A stretch of DNA of 64,000 nucleotides. Origin: Eunapius fragilis (Eukaryota > Porifera > Demospongiae > Spongillida > Spongillidae). The position numbers and the translations under genes are program-made. The DNA lies in the NCBI GenBank assembly GCA_963681505.1, contig OY811982.1:2754622-2818621 (forward strand). Direction: 5' to 3'. Each line of letters starts with the position of its first letter. Positions within the stretch are counted from its first letter, which is position 1. This document shows positions 53,501-62,100 of this stretch, piece after piece. The notes under the pieces were generated by a model, which ran no database searches, was not told the origin of the DNA, and saw only the letters and a list, made by a program, of their open reading frames with translations.

Positions 53501-54512
53501 ATATGAGGCCCAGAGGGTCCAAATGGCACATCATCTCATTAAACCATTTAAATCACTTCATAAGCTGTGTACTTAGAAGGGTCCTACCACTATCAATTAG
53601 TTCTGTTCATTACAGCTGTACGCAATTTCTCGCTCGATTCATGCCAATTATATTTAGTCATAAAGGGGGCTGCCTTAATCATTGGCACTAATCTACTGGA
53701 AATTGTTTGCATAGCTATATCTCCCTAACAGATTAAGGAACAGAAATGTAATGCTTGTAACATTAGTACCCCACTTGCGCAAGACACCAAAAAATTTCCC
53801 CGTGTATAGAATGGTATGATATGGTTATGTAGTGCAAAAGGTATACCCAAGACCCATTTTCTCTTTATGCAAGGGCTAGTTGCATCCACTAAGTCCTCAG
53901 CTGTGTTTACTTATTTTTTTGATTAAAGGAACAATTGATGTCTGGAGATTAAAGTATTACTTCTGTGCAATTGTACAAAATAAAGCCATGTGAGTGCTTC
54001 TCTTGTGGGCCTGCTGATATCTGAGCATGAATTATCATTAGTCTATCAGTTCACAAAAGGTTTCCATTTTAAAGTTAAAATTCGTCATCTCATTATGTTG
54101 CATTTCCTTCTGTAATCTTTACTACTCAAAATTGAGCATGAATAGCAGGCAAAGTTTGAGTGATTGCTGGGGATTTAAACTATTATGTTTCATTCCAATA
54201 CTTATAGGATCACCCCAATCAATGATACCAGAGTTGAAAGATTTAATGAGTGATGTTGCAGCAAAAGTTCCTGCAAAGTGGAGGGCAGTAGGTATTCAGC
54301 TACAGGTGCCTGTGGAAGTCCTTGATGATATTCAACTGCAAGTGGCTGGGAGACCAAATAGCAATATTCATGCATTTGAACTGGTATTCGACAAATGGAA
54401 AGCTCTTCACCCACAACAGTACTTGTGGAGCACTGTTATAAGTGCTCTTGAAACAACTTCAGTTGAAGAATTGGATCTTGCAGCTTCTCTGAAAACCAAA
54501 TCCCGGTTATAA
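16089..54512 (+). CDS. ROCO protein: ankyrin-Roc-COR-Death, with 32-kb intron
   Basis: Eight-exon model, every junction GT-AG and in phase: 16089-16118, 16173-16295, 17186-17284, 17439-17540, 49608-49865, 49938-49973, 51628-53197, 54208-54512; about 840 aa. Residues 11-150 hold about four ankyrin repeats (TALHLAC, TTLHYAC, TALHISC cores). A Roc GTPase follows, with P-loop GNSQAGKST (about 193), DxxG as DLAGH (about 250) and THID (about 318). COR spans about 370-740 and a C-terminal Death domain about 745-840. The domain order matches the C-terminal part of animal DAPK1, without kinase or calmodulin-binding region, so a GTP-regulated scaffold in cell-death or stress signalling is likely (inference). 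The first exon is uncertain: an alternative ATG at 16017 reads through the 54-nt first intron in frame. The 17541-49607 intron is filled with satellite and transposons. Confidence 0.85.
17618..17880. repeat. Two-copy tandem duplication in ROCO intron 4
   Basis: Two imperfect copies of about 130 bp sharing TCCATAACCATTTATGAGTT and AATCAAGCCATA.TAATCAAG, at about 17630-17760 and 17768-17880. AT-rich and noncoding. Confidence 0.75.
17893..18385 (-). pseudogene. Unidentified decayed coding segment in ROCO intron
   Basis: The minus strand has a coding-looking region reading ...NIGSARQFLAEEGVQSLEG..., then KKCGLYNCFPGFP, a stop, then a cysteine-bearing stretch (CLSCNVCEP). After a frame change it continues VQIARVLEGRSEGVETLHYI through KRRHYFKRKQKK to a stop at about 17893. 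The amino-acid composition is protein-like but the frame is broken at least twice. I do not recognise the family. It is probably a transposon or retrocopy fragment. Confidence 0.45.
18386..20128. other. AT-rich intron sequence, degenerate satellite edge
   Basis: No gene seen. A stretch of about 45 bp (TTAAAGGATGGG.CAAGAATGAT...TTTTTAGTACGTTT) occurs at 19578-19622 and again at 20128-20172, bracketing about 500 bp. Phrases such as GACTGTGCTGTCATAGAGTAAT near 19440 look like a very diverged satellite monomer. Confidence 0.5.
20129..32933. repeat. About 510-bp satellite array, main block, in ROCO intron 4
   Basis: Tandem monomers of about 500-515 bp. Anchoring on the conserved phrase CTGAATTGATGGAACTGATT gives 26 copies here (about 20300, 20685, 21197, ... 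32893), at fairly even spacing. The first is diverged and short. Other conserved phrases are TGTCTAGTGTAGGTTGTCAT, TAATGTACATGTATTGAGTG and GGTTGTGGCAAATTAG. Two monomer subfamilies alternate: one with TTTTTTGCAG and TTTGGGTTTGCT, the other with TTTATTGCAG and TTTGGAATTGCT. Every complete monomer carries an AG-NNN-GTAAG site in the sense of the host gene. Confidence 0.95.
21218..26326. repeat. Higher-order tandem duplication, 2546-bp block
   Basis: Bases 21218-23780 reappear at 23764-26326 with a fixed offset of 2546, which equals five monomers. Rare variants match in both copies, including AATGGGTTTTAGAC (21405/23951), the shortened GCCAGGATTAGTTAATT (22873/25419) and the triplet order TTG-TTG-ATG-TGG-TTC. 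I saw no differences where I compared lines, so this is a recent event. Confidence 0.9.
32934..33235 (+). repeat. YR element left repeat A1
   Basis: 302 bp, starting GTATTTGTTTTGGTACTAAA and ending TGCCTGAATCGCT. It differs from A2 (37545-37846) at only a handful of positions. It presumably carries the promoter; TATAAAA lies near 33157. Confidence 0.92.
33245..34661 (+). pseudogene. YR-element Gag: SAP domain and CCCH finger, frameshifted
   Basis: The ATG at 33245 opens 142 codons whose first 40 residues form a SAP-like DNA-binding motif (LTNEALRAKLTEANLDTTG...VERLLQHE). The reading continues in another frame (open 33453-34661), so a frame change lies at about 33620-33670. The second part has a long serine run, an Arg/Lys-rich basic block (about 33830-33930), an alpha-helical middle, and a CCCH finger CRRFNFGKC..GAECTFAH near 34490-34540, followed by a cysteine-rich knuckle. 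Roles inferred from the family: RNA packaging by the finger, and chromatin or DNA tethering by SAP. Confidence 0.78.
34456..36205 (+). pseudogene. YR-element reverse transcriptase-RNase H, one frameshift
   Basis: The first part is open 34456-34998 and overlaps the gag end. It includes SALQHPEVVDDELQKEVESG and the KKNGKWRVI motif. The frame changes at about 34955-34970 and continues through 36205. The RT core shows MAKVDLKSAFRMVPI, LPFGLRSAPSLFD and the catalytic LLHYLDDFLLVG (YLDD box near 35275). RNase H follows: LFTDASGSLGYGAYF, WQELFAIVAAALTW, FNCDNLPIV and ADALSR supply the D-E-D-D set (about 35765-36115). This part is a dedicated RT-RH of the DIRS/Ngaro group. Confidence 0.85.
36206..37150 (+). 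pseudogene. YR-element tyrosine recombinase, interrupted
   Basis: An N-terminal SAM-like core-binding region can be read across a frame change near a C-run at about 36316. The catalytic part is open 36350-37150 except for one in-frame TGA at 36605-36607. Catalytic residues visible: Arg in FFGFLRVSKY (about 36650), HSLRIGAATAAAQAG (the H-x-x-R box, about 36990) and Tyr in TYTRHP (about 37090). In YR retroelements this enzyme joins circular DNA into the genome without target duplication. Confidence 0.85.
37253..37544 (+). repeat. YR element repeat B1
   Basis: 292 bp from TGGGCGGCACCCTTTGGG to ACAGCATTAA, directly abutting A2. Matches B2 at 37925-38215 with few differences. Confidence 0.92.
37545..37846 (+). 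repeat. YR element repeat A2
   Basis: 302-bp direct copy of A1. The B1-A2 junction (CATTAA then GTATTTG) should mirror the junction of the circular intermediate. Confidence 0.92.
37925..38215 (+). repeat. YR element right repeat B2
   Basis: 291-bp copy of B1, shorter by one G in a G run. It ends ACAGCATTAA directly before resumed satellite sequence. About 78 bp of unique sequence separates A2 from B2. Confidence 0.92.
38216..41320. repeat. Satellite array, middle block
   Basis: Six more anchored monomers (about 38688, 39178, 39556, 40066, 40566, 41077). The 39178-39556 interval is only about 378 bp because part of one monomer is deleted near 39290. The first partial unit completes the monomer split by the YR element. 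The block ends with ATGTA (41316-41320), the left target duplication of the BEL/Pao element. Confidence 0.93.
41321..41468 (+). repeat. BEL/Pao 5' LTR
   Basis: 148 bp, TGTCGATTTCCGCATG ... TAATATACTACA. It differs from the 3' LTR by a 3-base indel near its start and one substitution, so the insertion is young. Confidence 0.93.
41469..41486 (+). other. BEL/Pao primer-binding site candidate
   Basis: TGGTCCTTCGAGCCGAGG directly follows the 5' LTR. The initial TGG is expected of a site complementary to a tRNA 3' CCA end. The tRNA species is not determined. Confidence 0.5.
41498..42110 (+). pseudogene. BEL/Pao Gag N-terminal part, broken
   Basis: The ATG at 41498 opens 77 codons with a coiled-coil-like, acidic-rich stretch (KLDIIRKLDEEILEAISEED), stopped by TAA near 41731. 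The same frame has a second stop near 41925, then resumes with the family hallmark LPKVVLKRFDGRPTEWATFW. A frameshift near 42100 moves reading into the long downstream frame (NNPDLSDIDRFNYLHSLLDG). At least two stops and one frameshift block Gag production. Confidence 0.8.
42064..45879 (+). CDS. BEL/Pao Gag-Pol: zinc knuckles, protease, RT, RNase H, integrase start
   Basis: Open for 1275 codons. The meaningful frame starts near 42100. In order: the capsid-like Gag region; zinc knuckles CYFCGEQHLASSC, CFVCLKKGHISREC and CASCNGRHHSTIC (about 42650-42845); aspartic protease with LILDSGSQKSYIS (about 43050); RT with VTADIEKAFLMVSV (about 44070) and the YVDD box in SIYVDDLTSGSD (about 44310); the A17-type linker; RNase H with LVGFCDASQKAYAAV, TIPRLEMLSAL and VCYTDSKITLYWI (about 44920-45180) and NPADLPSRG; and the integrase zinc-finger histidines in CHARVMHSGVKDTL (about 45840). 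Coding is cut at 45880 by the nested element. It acted as the replication polyprotein, now probably inactive. Confidence 0.9.
45880..46693. mobile_element. Nested 814-bp TIR element in BEL/Pao integrase
   Basis: 19-bp terminal inverted repeats: CAGGGTAGTTAAGGCTGCC at 45880-45898 and its exact complement at 46675-46693. The terminal CAGGG resembles hAT-type ends. Flanking 8-mers (CACTCACT and AGCACACA) do not match, so no clear target duplication. The interior has only short unrelated open frames, so this is a non-autonomous element. It splits the integrase zinc finger, with the histidine pair on the left and the cysteine pair on the right. Confidence 0.85.
46694..47959 (+). pseudogene. BEL/Pao integrase, 3' part separated by nested insertion
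   Basis: Open frame continuing the integrase: RSKYWVVKGRQFVRR, the zinc-finger cysteines NGCMVCKRF, then the catalytic core with D in GVDYAGPLY (about 46870), D in LCSDNSKTF (about 47045) and E in WWGGFYERMVQAMKR (about 47180), a DD35E-type triad. The C-terminal domain (LGEVVLIYDADQPRTQWRIG ... PIQHLYPLE) is typical of BEL/Pao elements. The frame differs from the upstream part, so the protein is broken here. Confidence 0.88.
47971..47985 (+). other. BEL/Pao polypurine tract
   Basis: CAAGGGGGAG immediately precedes the 3' LTR, the usual site for plus-strand priming. Confidence 0.6.
47986..48136 (+). repeat. BEL/Pao 3' LTR
   Basis: 151 bp from TGTCGAACATTTCCGC to ATATACTACA, followed by the right target duplication ATGTA. 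Confidence 0.93.
48137..48640. repeat. Last satellite monomer
   Basis: Continues the monomer split by BEL/Pao, contains the 33rd anchor (about 48417) and a TTC-type AG-NNN-GTAAG site (about 48480), then decays. A weak echo with TTTTTGCAGTTGGTA near 48673 lacks the GTAAG. Confidence 0.9.
48641..49607. other. 3' end of ROCO intron 4
   Basis: AT-rich noncoding sequence up to the acceptor TATATCAG at 49607. No gene or clear repeat seen. Confidence 0.5.
49608..49865 (+). CDS. ROCO exon 5: ankyrin repeat 4 and GTPase P-loop
   Basis: 86 codons, phase 0 at both ends. It starts FAGTTALHISCHFGDHKIVQ (ankyrin) and ends with the Roc P-loop CKLVLCGNSQAGKSTLTQ. The neighbouring 36-nt exon 49938-49973 encodes SILKYLRPPVDK. 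The join between exon 4 and this exon is where a 3-nt microexon from the satellite would enter. Confidence 0.9.
50154..50668 (-). mobile_element. Decayed C-terminal part of repetitive RT-type ORF
   Basis: The minus strand has two overlapping open pieces. The first contains ARADIRARGFW and DAYYDVRVFHPN (about 50520-50570), the second WLRCRLSFAILRGAIMCLRG (about 50195-50275). These motifs recur together at the C-terminus of a reverse-transcriptase ORF repeated in marine invertebrate genomes. This is likely the same family as the fragment at 14262. A frame change and missing sequence between the pieces mark it as a relic. It lies antisense in the ROCO intron before exon 7. Confidence 0.55.
50669..51627. 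other. ROCO intron 6, no further gene seen
   Basis: Noncoding by eye up to the acceptor TTTCAG at 51627. Confidence 0.5.
51628..53197 (+). CDS. ROCO exon 7: Roc GTPase remainder and COR domain
   Basis: 523 codons without a stop. The Roc part shows IKLYDLAGHKVYY (DxxG) and EIIVVGTHIDEVED (the THxD guanine-recognition motif of Roc domains). COR follows, including SWIVIRQDVLLKTVIG and FCPALVHANRP, and is the dimerisation module of ROCO proteins. The exon ends in phase 1 (GATAAAG then GTCAGG) and joins the Death exon in phase. Confidence 0.92.
53198..54207. other. ROCO last intron
   Basis: About 1 kb AT-rich intron. Nothing recognisable beyond splice signals (GTCAGG donor, CTTATAG acceptor). 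Confidence 0.6.
54208..54512 (+). CDS. ROCO exon 8: Death domain and stop
   Basis: 100 residues: SMIPELKDLMSDVAAKVPAK, then WRAVGIQLQVPVEVLDDI, FELVFDKWKALHP and VISALETTSVEELDLAASL. The six-helix pattern with a central Trp-x-x-hydrophobic-G and the KW...LHP and LI.AL.....E.LA signatures is typical of Death domains. TAA at 54510. A possible ATTAAA poly(A) signal lies at 54665. A partial copy of this exon is at 9885-10035. Confidence 0.85.
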
Positions 54513-55470
54513 TTGTATTCGCTCCGCACACACACCTCACACAGTAGACCTAGAAAATATAATAGTTTGCAAGGGCACTGGAAAATGATGTATAGGACTT
54601 TATTGGTCTTATTGGTGTGTGTTGGTTTTTTATGCTTTATTGATTGCGTAAAGCTTTTTTTTAAATTAAACATTAATGATTTTAAAGTTGAAGTAAAAGG
54701 AATGAATACACATATGTGACTGATGTCAAGTGCAGGATATGACCACCAATTGTAACCCAACCACACATTAATAATGAAATTCCAGGCTGTGTCAGGCACA
54801 TGGCAGACAGCCACCCTTTAAGTGAATATACATTTGAACCATCCTGTCCACGATGTGCAGAAACATAAGCATACATGTAAGCTGGGTCATGATCAGATGC
54901 ATCTACACCGAACGTTTTAGCCTCATGCTTATCACGTCACCTTTGAAAGGGTTCATTAGCTTGCTGCAGTGACGACAGATCTATGTAAACAGAGTGGGTG
55001 GAACAAATAGCCAGTGGTGCACGTAGACACTCAGTCTCAGGGTCTGGAAACGAGACTATAGAGACCCTATCGTGTTTCACTGCTACGCTATACATAACTG
55101 AGCTACATCTGTTGCCGTTCAAATGGAGCCTGATCACGTACGTATAGAAAGAGAGAAGATAAAAAACATGATTATAGAGTATGTATTTGTCCGATTCAAA
55201 TCGTCTAGCTATGTCCGCGGAACAAGTAACGTTTGCATGGGAATAACTTATAATTAACCGCCAAACTGTATTCACATGTATATGCACCCTAGTTAGCTAC
55301 CTGATTCTAAACTGAGTCATATTTGAATTTTTGAGAAGGTAGTTTAGAACATCGTACCATATGCCTCCTGGCTACGTGCAGAAAGAAGCTAGGCTGTTGT
55401 GTGTGCATTCATTCTCTATCCGTCGACTTTTATGATGCAAGATCAAACTATTCAGCCCCACCCCTATCCA
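54513..55470. other. Intergenic between ROCO and ABCA copy 2
   Basis: About 1 kb holding the ROCO 3' UTR and ABCA upstream sequence. A small inverted repeat (AGTCTC ... GAGACT) lies near 55030-55055. No gene recognised. Confidence 0.5.
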
Positions 55471-55504
55471 TGACGTCAACTATTATTCTGGTGCCCAGGC
55501 CAAT
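55471..55504 (+). promoter_or_regulatory. Candidate promoter of intact ABCA gene: CRE and CCAAT
   Basis: A perfect cAMP-response palindrome TGACGTCA at 55471-55478 and a CCAAT box at 55500-55504 lie 67 and 38 bases upstream of the ATG at 55538. Spacing fits a short TATA-less promoter. No functional evidence. The matching region of the upstream copy is outside the window. Confidence 0.4.
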
Positions 55505-55537
55505 CACGAGTCATGCGCGCATAAACTTCACATCGCC

Positions 55538-56372
55538 ATGAAGCTCAACGTGACACAGGAGGAGGAGGACGTCATCGTTTCGAACAGAAGGCGCCCGCCA
55601 AGATGGGAAGAATTTACAGATCGTGTTTCGGTGTGGCAGCAAATTAGAGCGCTAGTAAGACCGTACGCTATAAGACCTTACGTAGGCTGCTGGCGTTTCC
55701 AATATATGGACTTGGGCTTTAGGAAGCGCACTATTAGGTCCAGCCGAGCACACAGCGTGATTTTAATTGGAGCGCAGTAGTAATGTGATGCTCCTAAGAT
55801 CGCCCTATTCACTCTCCCATGTATCCCCTTCCCCTCACCATCCCTCATCTCTTCCCTCCTCCACATGTACACCTCCCATTCCTTCTCTCCCCCCATTCCT
55901 TCCCTCATCACTCCTTCCCTCCCATCACTCCCTCCCCCCTTCTCCCCCTCCCCACATAGTTTCTGAAGACCATATCCCTCCAGCTGAGGGCCATTTGGAC
56001 CAACCTCTGCCAGGTCTTCGTCCCCATGGTGATGGTCCTCTTTGCCGGCATAATGCAGGTGGTGGTCAACAGCCTCCTCTCCACAAGCGACGTGGTCCCA
56101 GGATCCAACGCCATTCCAATCCCCATCAACGTGGGGAACCTTGTGGCCTGCCTTTCCAACACCTCCTCTGGCTCAGTGCGCCCTGGTCTATGTTATGATG
56201 AGGTCTTTAACGTCTTTGTCGACTACGGAGGACTGGCTGATGCGTTGTGTGAGAGCAATCCCAATAACACCTACTGTGCCTATCTGGGCGTGGCCGAAAA
56301 CTTCACTGTACCAAGCCAAGAGCTTCTCTTTGACTTACCCTTCTATTATGTAGGAAACTCGTAAGTTCAAGC

Positions 56373-56433
<61 letters not shown>

Positions 56434-57862
56434 ATATATGTGTGAGTGTTTGTGTGCATGTACATGAGGTACCGGTAGGAGGGCTTGGACACTATGCAGG
56501 GATTGTGGCCATGGCTGATAGGCTAAGCACACTAGGAGGGGGGGGGGGGGGGGGGGTGGAGGATGGAGTTAGTTATACATGCTGACATAGTGGCTACCTA
56601 AGAACTATTGATGACTGTTGTGTTGCTATCTCGTGTGCTCAGGTCAAACATCAACTTGGGCAATGTCTCCTCTAGTGGTGAAAGCCATGGTTTCCTAGGT
56701 AAGAGAACGAACGCTTGTACGTACATGTATCCACATGCCCCACCCCCATCCCCGTGCCCTTCTCTACATGTGCATGTTGTCACAGTCATGTATGTACCCA
56801 CATGTCCCCCATATCTGTGTACCCGCATGTCCCCCATATCTATGTACCCATATCTGTGTACCCACATGTCCCCCATATCTATGTACCCACATGTCCCCCA
56901 TATCTGTGTACCCACATGTCCCCCATATCTATGTACCCACATGTCCCCCATATCTGTGTACCCACATGTCCCCCATATCTGTGTACCCACATGTCCCCCA
57001 TATCTATGTACCCACATGTCCCCCATATCTGTGTACCCACATGTCCCCCATATCTGTGTACCCACATGTCCCCCATATCTGTGTACCCACATGTCCCCCA
57101 TATCTATGTACCCACATGTCCCCCATATCTGTGTACCCACATGTCCCCCATATCTGTGTACCCACATGTCCCCCATATCTGTGTACTCACATGTTCCCCA
57201 TATGGGGAGGAGGGAATGGGTGGGGAGGAGGGATTTGTACTTGTAAAAAAAATTTTCTCTTTGCTTCAGATTTGGCAGTGTCTCGTAGATTCAACTTTAC
57301 TCTTGACTTTACAATCAACCCAAACTACACTAACCGTTCATTTGCAGATAATGGAACGGTCAGTACATGTGTACTTGTATGTGCATGTACAGGGTGATCC
57401 AAAAGTTGCACAAGATATTATAACTCCAGAGCTGAACATTAAATAAACTAAGCACTAACTTAATAACTACTAATCATTAATCATTGGTATGTTTTTTGGT
57501 TTAAATAGCATAATTTTTCAATGCTCATTTCTGGAGTTATACCAATTCTAAGATTTTGCACGACTTTTGGATCACCTGGCCTTGTATATGTGCGTGTGTG
57601 TGCATGTGTGTGCATGTGTGTGTATGCTCCACAGGATTAAATGTTCTCTCCCTCCCCTCCCCTCCCCCTCCCCTCTCCCTCCTCCCCTCTCTCCCCTCTC
57701 CCTCCTCCCCTCCCTCCCCTCTCCCTCCTCCCCATACAGTACTCCACCAATCGCACCATTCAGGTTCCTTTCTTCCTGTCCATTGACAGCAGAGATGAGA
57801 TGGACAAATTGTTGGTTGAGGTACAGTGGGCGTGTCCCAGGAGTGGGGCGTGTCCTAGGAGT

Positions 57863-57923
<61 letters not shown>

Positions 57924-58375
57924 GGGAGAGGAGACATCTCAGTTGTCCCCACTTCCACCACAGGTTATCACCACGTATAATGACCTTGCTAATTCATCAT
58001 CAAGTGTAACAGATCAGTACAGCAGGTACTCTGCACTAATGGTGATCACCACTCTCACATCACACCCTCCACATCACACCCTCCACACTACCCACACATC
58101 ACACACCTCCACACACCCACACATCACACCCCTCCACACTACCCACTCACCACACCCTCCACACTATGCACACATCACACCACTCCACACTACCCACTCA
58201 TCACACCCCTCCACACTACCCACACATCACACCCCTCCACGCTGCCCACACATCACACCCTCCACACTACCCATGCATCACACACCTTAAAAATCATACC
58301 CCTCCACCACCACTCATTACACCCTCTCAACCACACATGCACATGCACACACACACACACACATACACACACACA

Positions 58376-58419
<44 letters not shown>

Positions 58420-59083
58420 AGGATGTACATTGTCACGGCCCAAAACCAAGGGCAGTACCAACAAGTACTACAACATGTGCAAGCCAAGCAGTTCCAAAAG
58501 GTACATGTGAAGTATTGATGGGTGGAGTCCATGTGGAGTGGGTACAATGCATCCATTGTGTGCTTGTCCTCACATCTCACAGGTTAGGCCTCATGGTGGC
58601 ATCTTCATTGATGGGGTTACGCAGAGTGGGAGTGCGTACAGGATCAACTACACACTTGTGGTCAACGACCTCTCCCTTTACACCGTCCATGGCCTCGGAG
58701 CGTTCTTTGCTTACGTTAACTTTGAAGTCCACCGACGGTGTGTGTGTGGGTGGGGTGTGGGGATGTGCATGTGCCCACTTCTCACTCAATGACCTTTTTA
58801 TCTCCTAAGCACATCATTTAATCACCCTCCCCTCTCCCTCTCCTTTCTCCCTCTCCTCCCCTCCCTTCTTCCCTCCTATTCCTCTCCTCCTGCCCTTATT
58901 TGGTTGTACATAAACTGATTGCGAAATCTATATTCTTCTGTTTCTGTCCCGTCACCATAGCAACAATGTGATAAACATGATAAGCAATGGCATAGTGAAG
59001 AATCTGACAAGTTAGTTTGATGTTATGGTCTACTGTGTATTTACCCCTTGTCTCTCCTGAATGTCCCTCTGTCTGCTCTATCT

Positions 59084-59143
<60 letters not shown>

Positions 59144-62100
59144 TTTAGACAACACCAGTTCTGATCCAGTCATAGTGACGTTCATCGCCCCACTGCCAGC
59201 AAAGCCAACGTCCATCTCTCTGGATATCCTCACCCTCCTGTCTGGTCTCCTATTTCCCTTTGCAACATCTTTCCTTCTGCCTGTATGTCTGAAGCATTAA
59301 CATTCAATTTTCACAGTGTAATATGTGTGTATGTGTGTGTGTGTGTGTGTGTATGTGTGTGTATGTGTGTGTATGTGTGTGTGTGTGCTTGTTGTAGGTA
59401 TTTATTTCAAAGTTAGTGAAGGACAGGTTTGAGAAGCAGGTTATCATGATGGAACAGAACGGGTTGGACCGTTGGACCTACTGGTTTGTCACCTACCTGT
59501 TCGACTACCTCCTCTATATCTGCGTGGTAGTCATAGTGACTGTCACCTCTCTGGCCTTCTCCATGAGGCTCTTTACACAGGTATGATCTGAGAAGGCGGG
59601 CATGGTTTGTTTGTTTTATTGGGGGAGGGGTGTGTGTGTGGGGGGGCCAATCACCATACGCTGTATTTAACCAGGACGTATTGAACTTGAAATGGGTGGT
59701 CATTTTATCTTGATGATGCAATGTCAGAGCTGAGCAATAATGTAAATAAGTAGTACTTGTTTGTAATAATGATCTATACGCCATTTTTGATTTTTAATCT
59801 CCTGTTCTGTCTGTGAATTTGAATTTCATTGTAATGTTCAAGAATGAAGTAATTAAGTTCTTTGTAGTGAAGATCCACACATGTCTATATACATGTATAG
59901 CCCCAGTGACATTGTGGGTATAAATGGTGCCCATCACCACTGTTGGTGTGCCTCCTCCCCAGACCCACCCACTGGTCATCGTGGTGGTGTTCCTGCTGTG
60001 GGGCCACGCCCAGGTGGTCCTGGCCTTCTTCCTGAGCAACTTCTTCAGCAGGCCGCGCACCTCCATTATCATCGGCTACCTCCTGGTCATCGCCAGCGTC
60101 ATTGTCTCTGAGATGCTCAGCTTCCTCCAGATATTCCCCTCTGACGAGACTCCCTTCTTCCTGTACATGATGTACCCACCTTTTACCTTCTACAGGTGAG
60201 GGGAGGACACACACCCTTTTATAGTTATGTACATTGTAAATGGTTGCATTGAAGTATGTGTACGTTTACTTGGGCCTAACAAAACAAAGTGTTCAAAACT
60301 CCAATGGTCACAAATAGCATTACTTTGATGCAGAAGCCACGTATGTGTGCTGTGTTATGTACATGTTACCCTCATGGGAAATCAGATGGGGGGGGGGGGC
60401 GGAGGTCTAAAGACGGGCTCGTAATACATGTACATGTATGATGTAATGTCAACGTAATGTTTTAAGCACGTAACATCAACGGATGCTAACATTGGAATGG
60501 AAGTTTTATCTATTCCAACCTAACTGTAATGTCAACATGGGCAAAGGTGATCTCAATTTGCATCTTATTGTTGTCCATCAACTTTCAATGATAAGATGTA
60601 ACAGAGACCTGAAGTAATCCTACATGTACCTGAAGTAATCCTACATGTACCTGAAGTAATCCTACATGTACCTGAAGTAATCCTACATGTACCTGAAGTA
60701 ATCCTACATGTACCTGAAGTAATCCTACGTGTACCTGAAGTAATCCTACGTGTACCTGAAGTAATCCTACGTGTACCTGAAGTAATCCTACGTGTACCTG
60801 AAGTAATCCTACATGTACCTGAAGTAATCCTACATGTACCTGAAGTAATCCTACATGTACCTGAAGTAATCCTACATGTACCTGAAGTAATCCTACATGT
60901 ACCTGAAGTAATCCTACATGTACCTGAAGTAATCCTACATGTACCTGAAGTAATCCTACATGTACCTGAAGTAATCCTACATGTACCTGAAATATTCCTA
61001 GATGTGCCGGAAGTGTTCCTAGCTGAAGGAATCCTAGTTGTATAATCCTAGATGTACCTAAAGTAATCCTAACTGTACCTCTCTTAATGTACCTTAAGTA
61101 ATCCTAGATGTACCTGACATGTTCACCTTCACGGGGGTATACTCTGCAAAGCTGTAGTGCACACACATATGCAAACTGTATATACACTGTACAGCTGTTG
61201 TTCTATCTACATGTGTACATGTATATGAGTTTGCTCACATGTGTACATGTATATGAGTTGCTCACATGTGTACACACTATAGGATCCTGTTCTACCTGTT
61301 CCAAGCGTGCTCCACACTTCAGTGCTACTCTTTTGACATCCTCTCATCCTCGGGAGGGCTCAATGTGGTTACCACGGCGATACTATACCTGGTTGGGGTG
61401 ACCGTCTTGCTGATCTTGGCGTCCATCTACCTCTCCTATGTGCTGCCTGGGGAGTATGGCGTGAGGAAGTCGCCTCTGTTTCCTGTTTTGGGTGAGTGGT
61501 GTTAGCCATTGGCTTTGTCACTTCAGGTGGATTGGAGCGTGCGAGTGTGTGTACATGTATGTGTGCGCATGCATGTGTGTTGGCATGTATACAGTTGTAC
61601 ATGTGTGAGTACATGTGTGTGTTGTGTTTGTGTGTGTGTGTATACATGTACATGTGCATCTTGTGGGATCGTTACACAAGTTTCTGTACTATCAAAATGA
61701 AATCCGTGACTCAAAATGTCTTGTTGGTTACCTGGAGTTTGTAACCATGGTTTCTTACAATGCCTTAATGTGGGAATAACATATGACGGAGTTATGGTCT
61801 GTTGCATGTGGGGATAGAGGGGTGGTGGTGGTGATGTATGTGTATGTTAGTGTGTATACCACACCTTGCTTTCTTGTCACAGCTGCATACAATGGCTTTT
61901 GCAACATCCTTGCTAAGTTGAAATGGATCAGTAAGCCTGTCCATATCAAAAGTGAATATGTGGTGAGTTTTTTTTTTTAACAGCTCCGCCTACCACGAGA
62001 TCACATGAATTAACTCACATTAATTCTTTAGGTTCCTGCTATTTGAAAGCAATTGGGGGGGGGGGGGGGGGGGGGTAATAGTATCCAATAATGTCATATC

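Noticed and set aside
55538..55780. Single-exon 80-aa protein from the ABCA start codon to the first stop
   Set aside because: A GTAAGA donor after residue 39 joins in phase to the next exon, which starts the first membrane helix. The remaining codons are intron.
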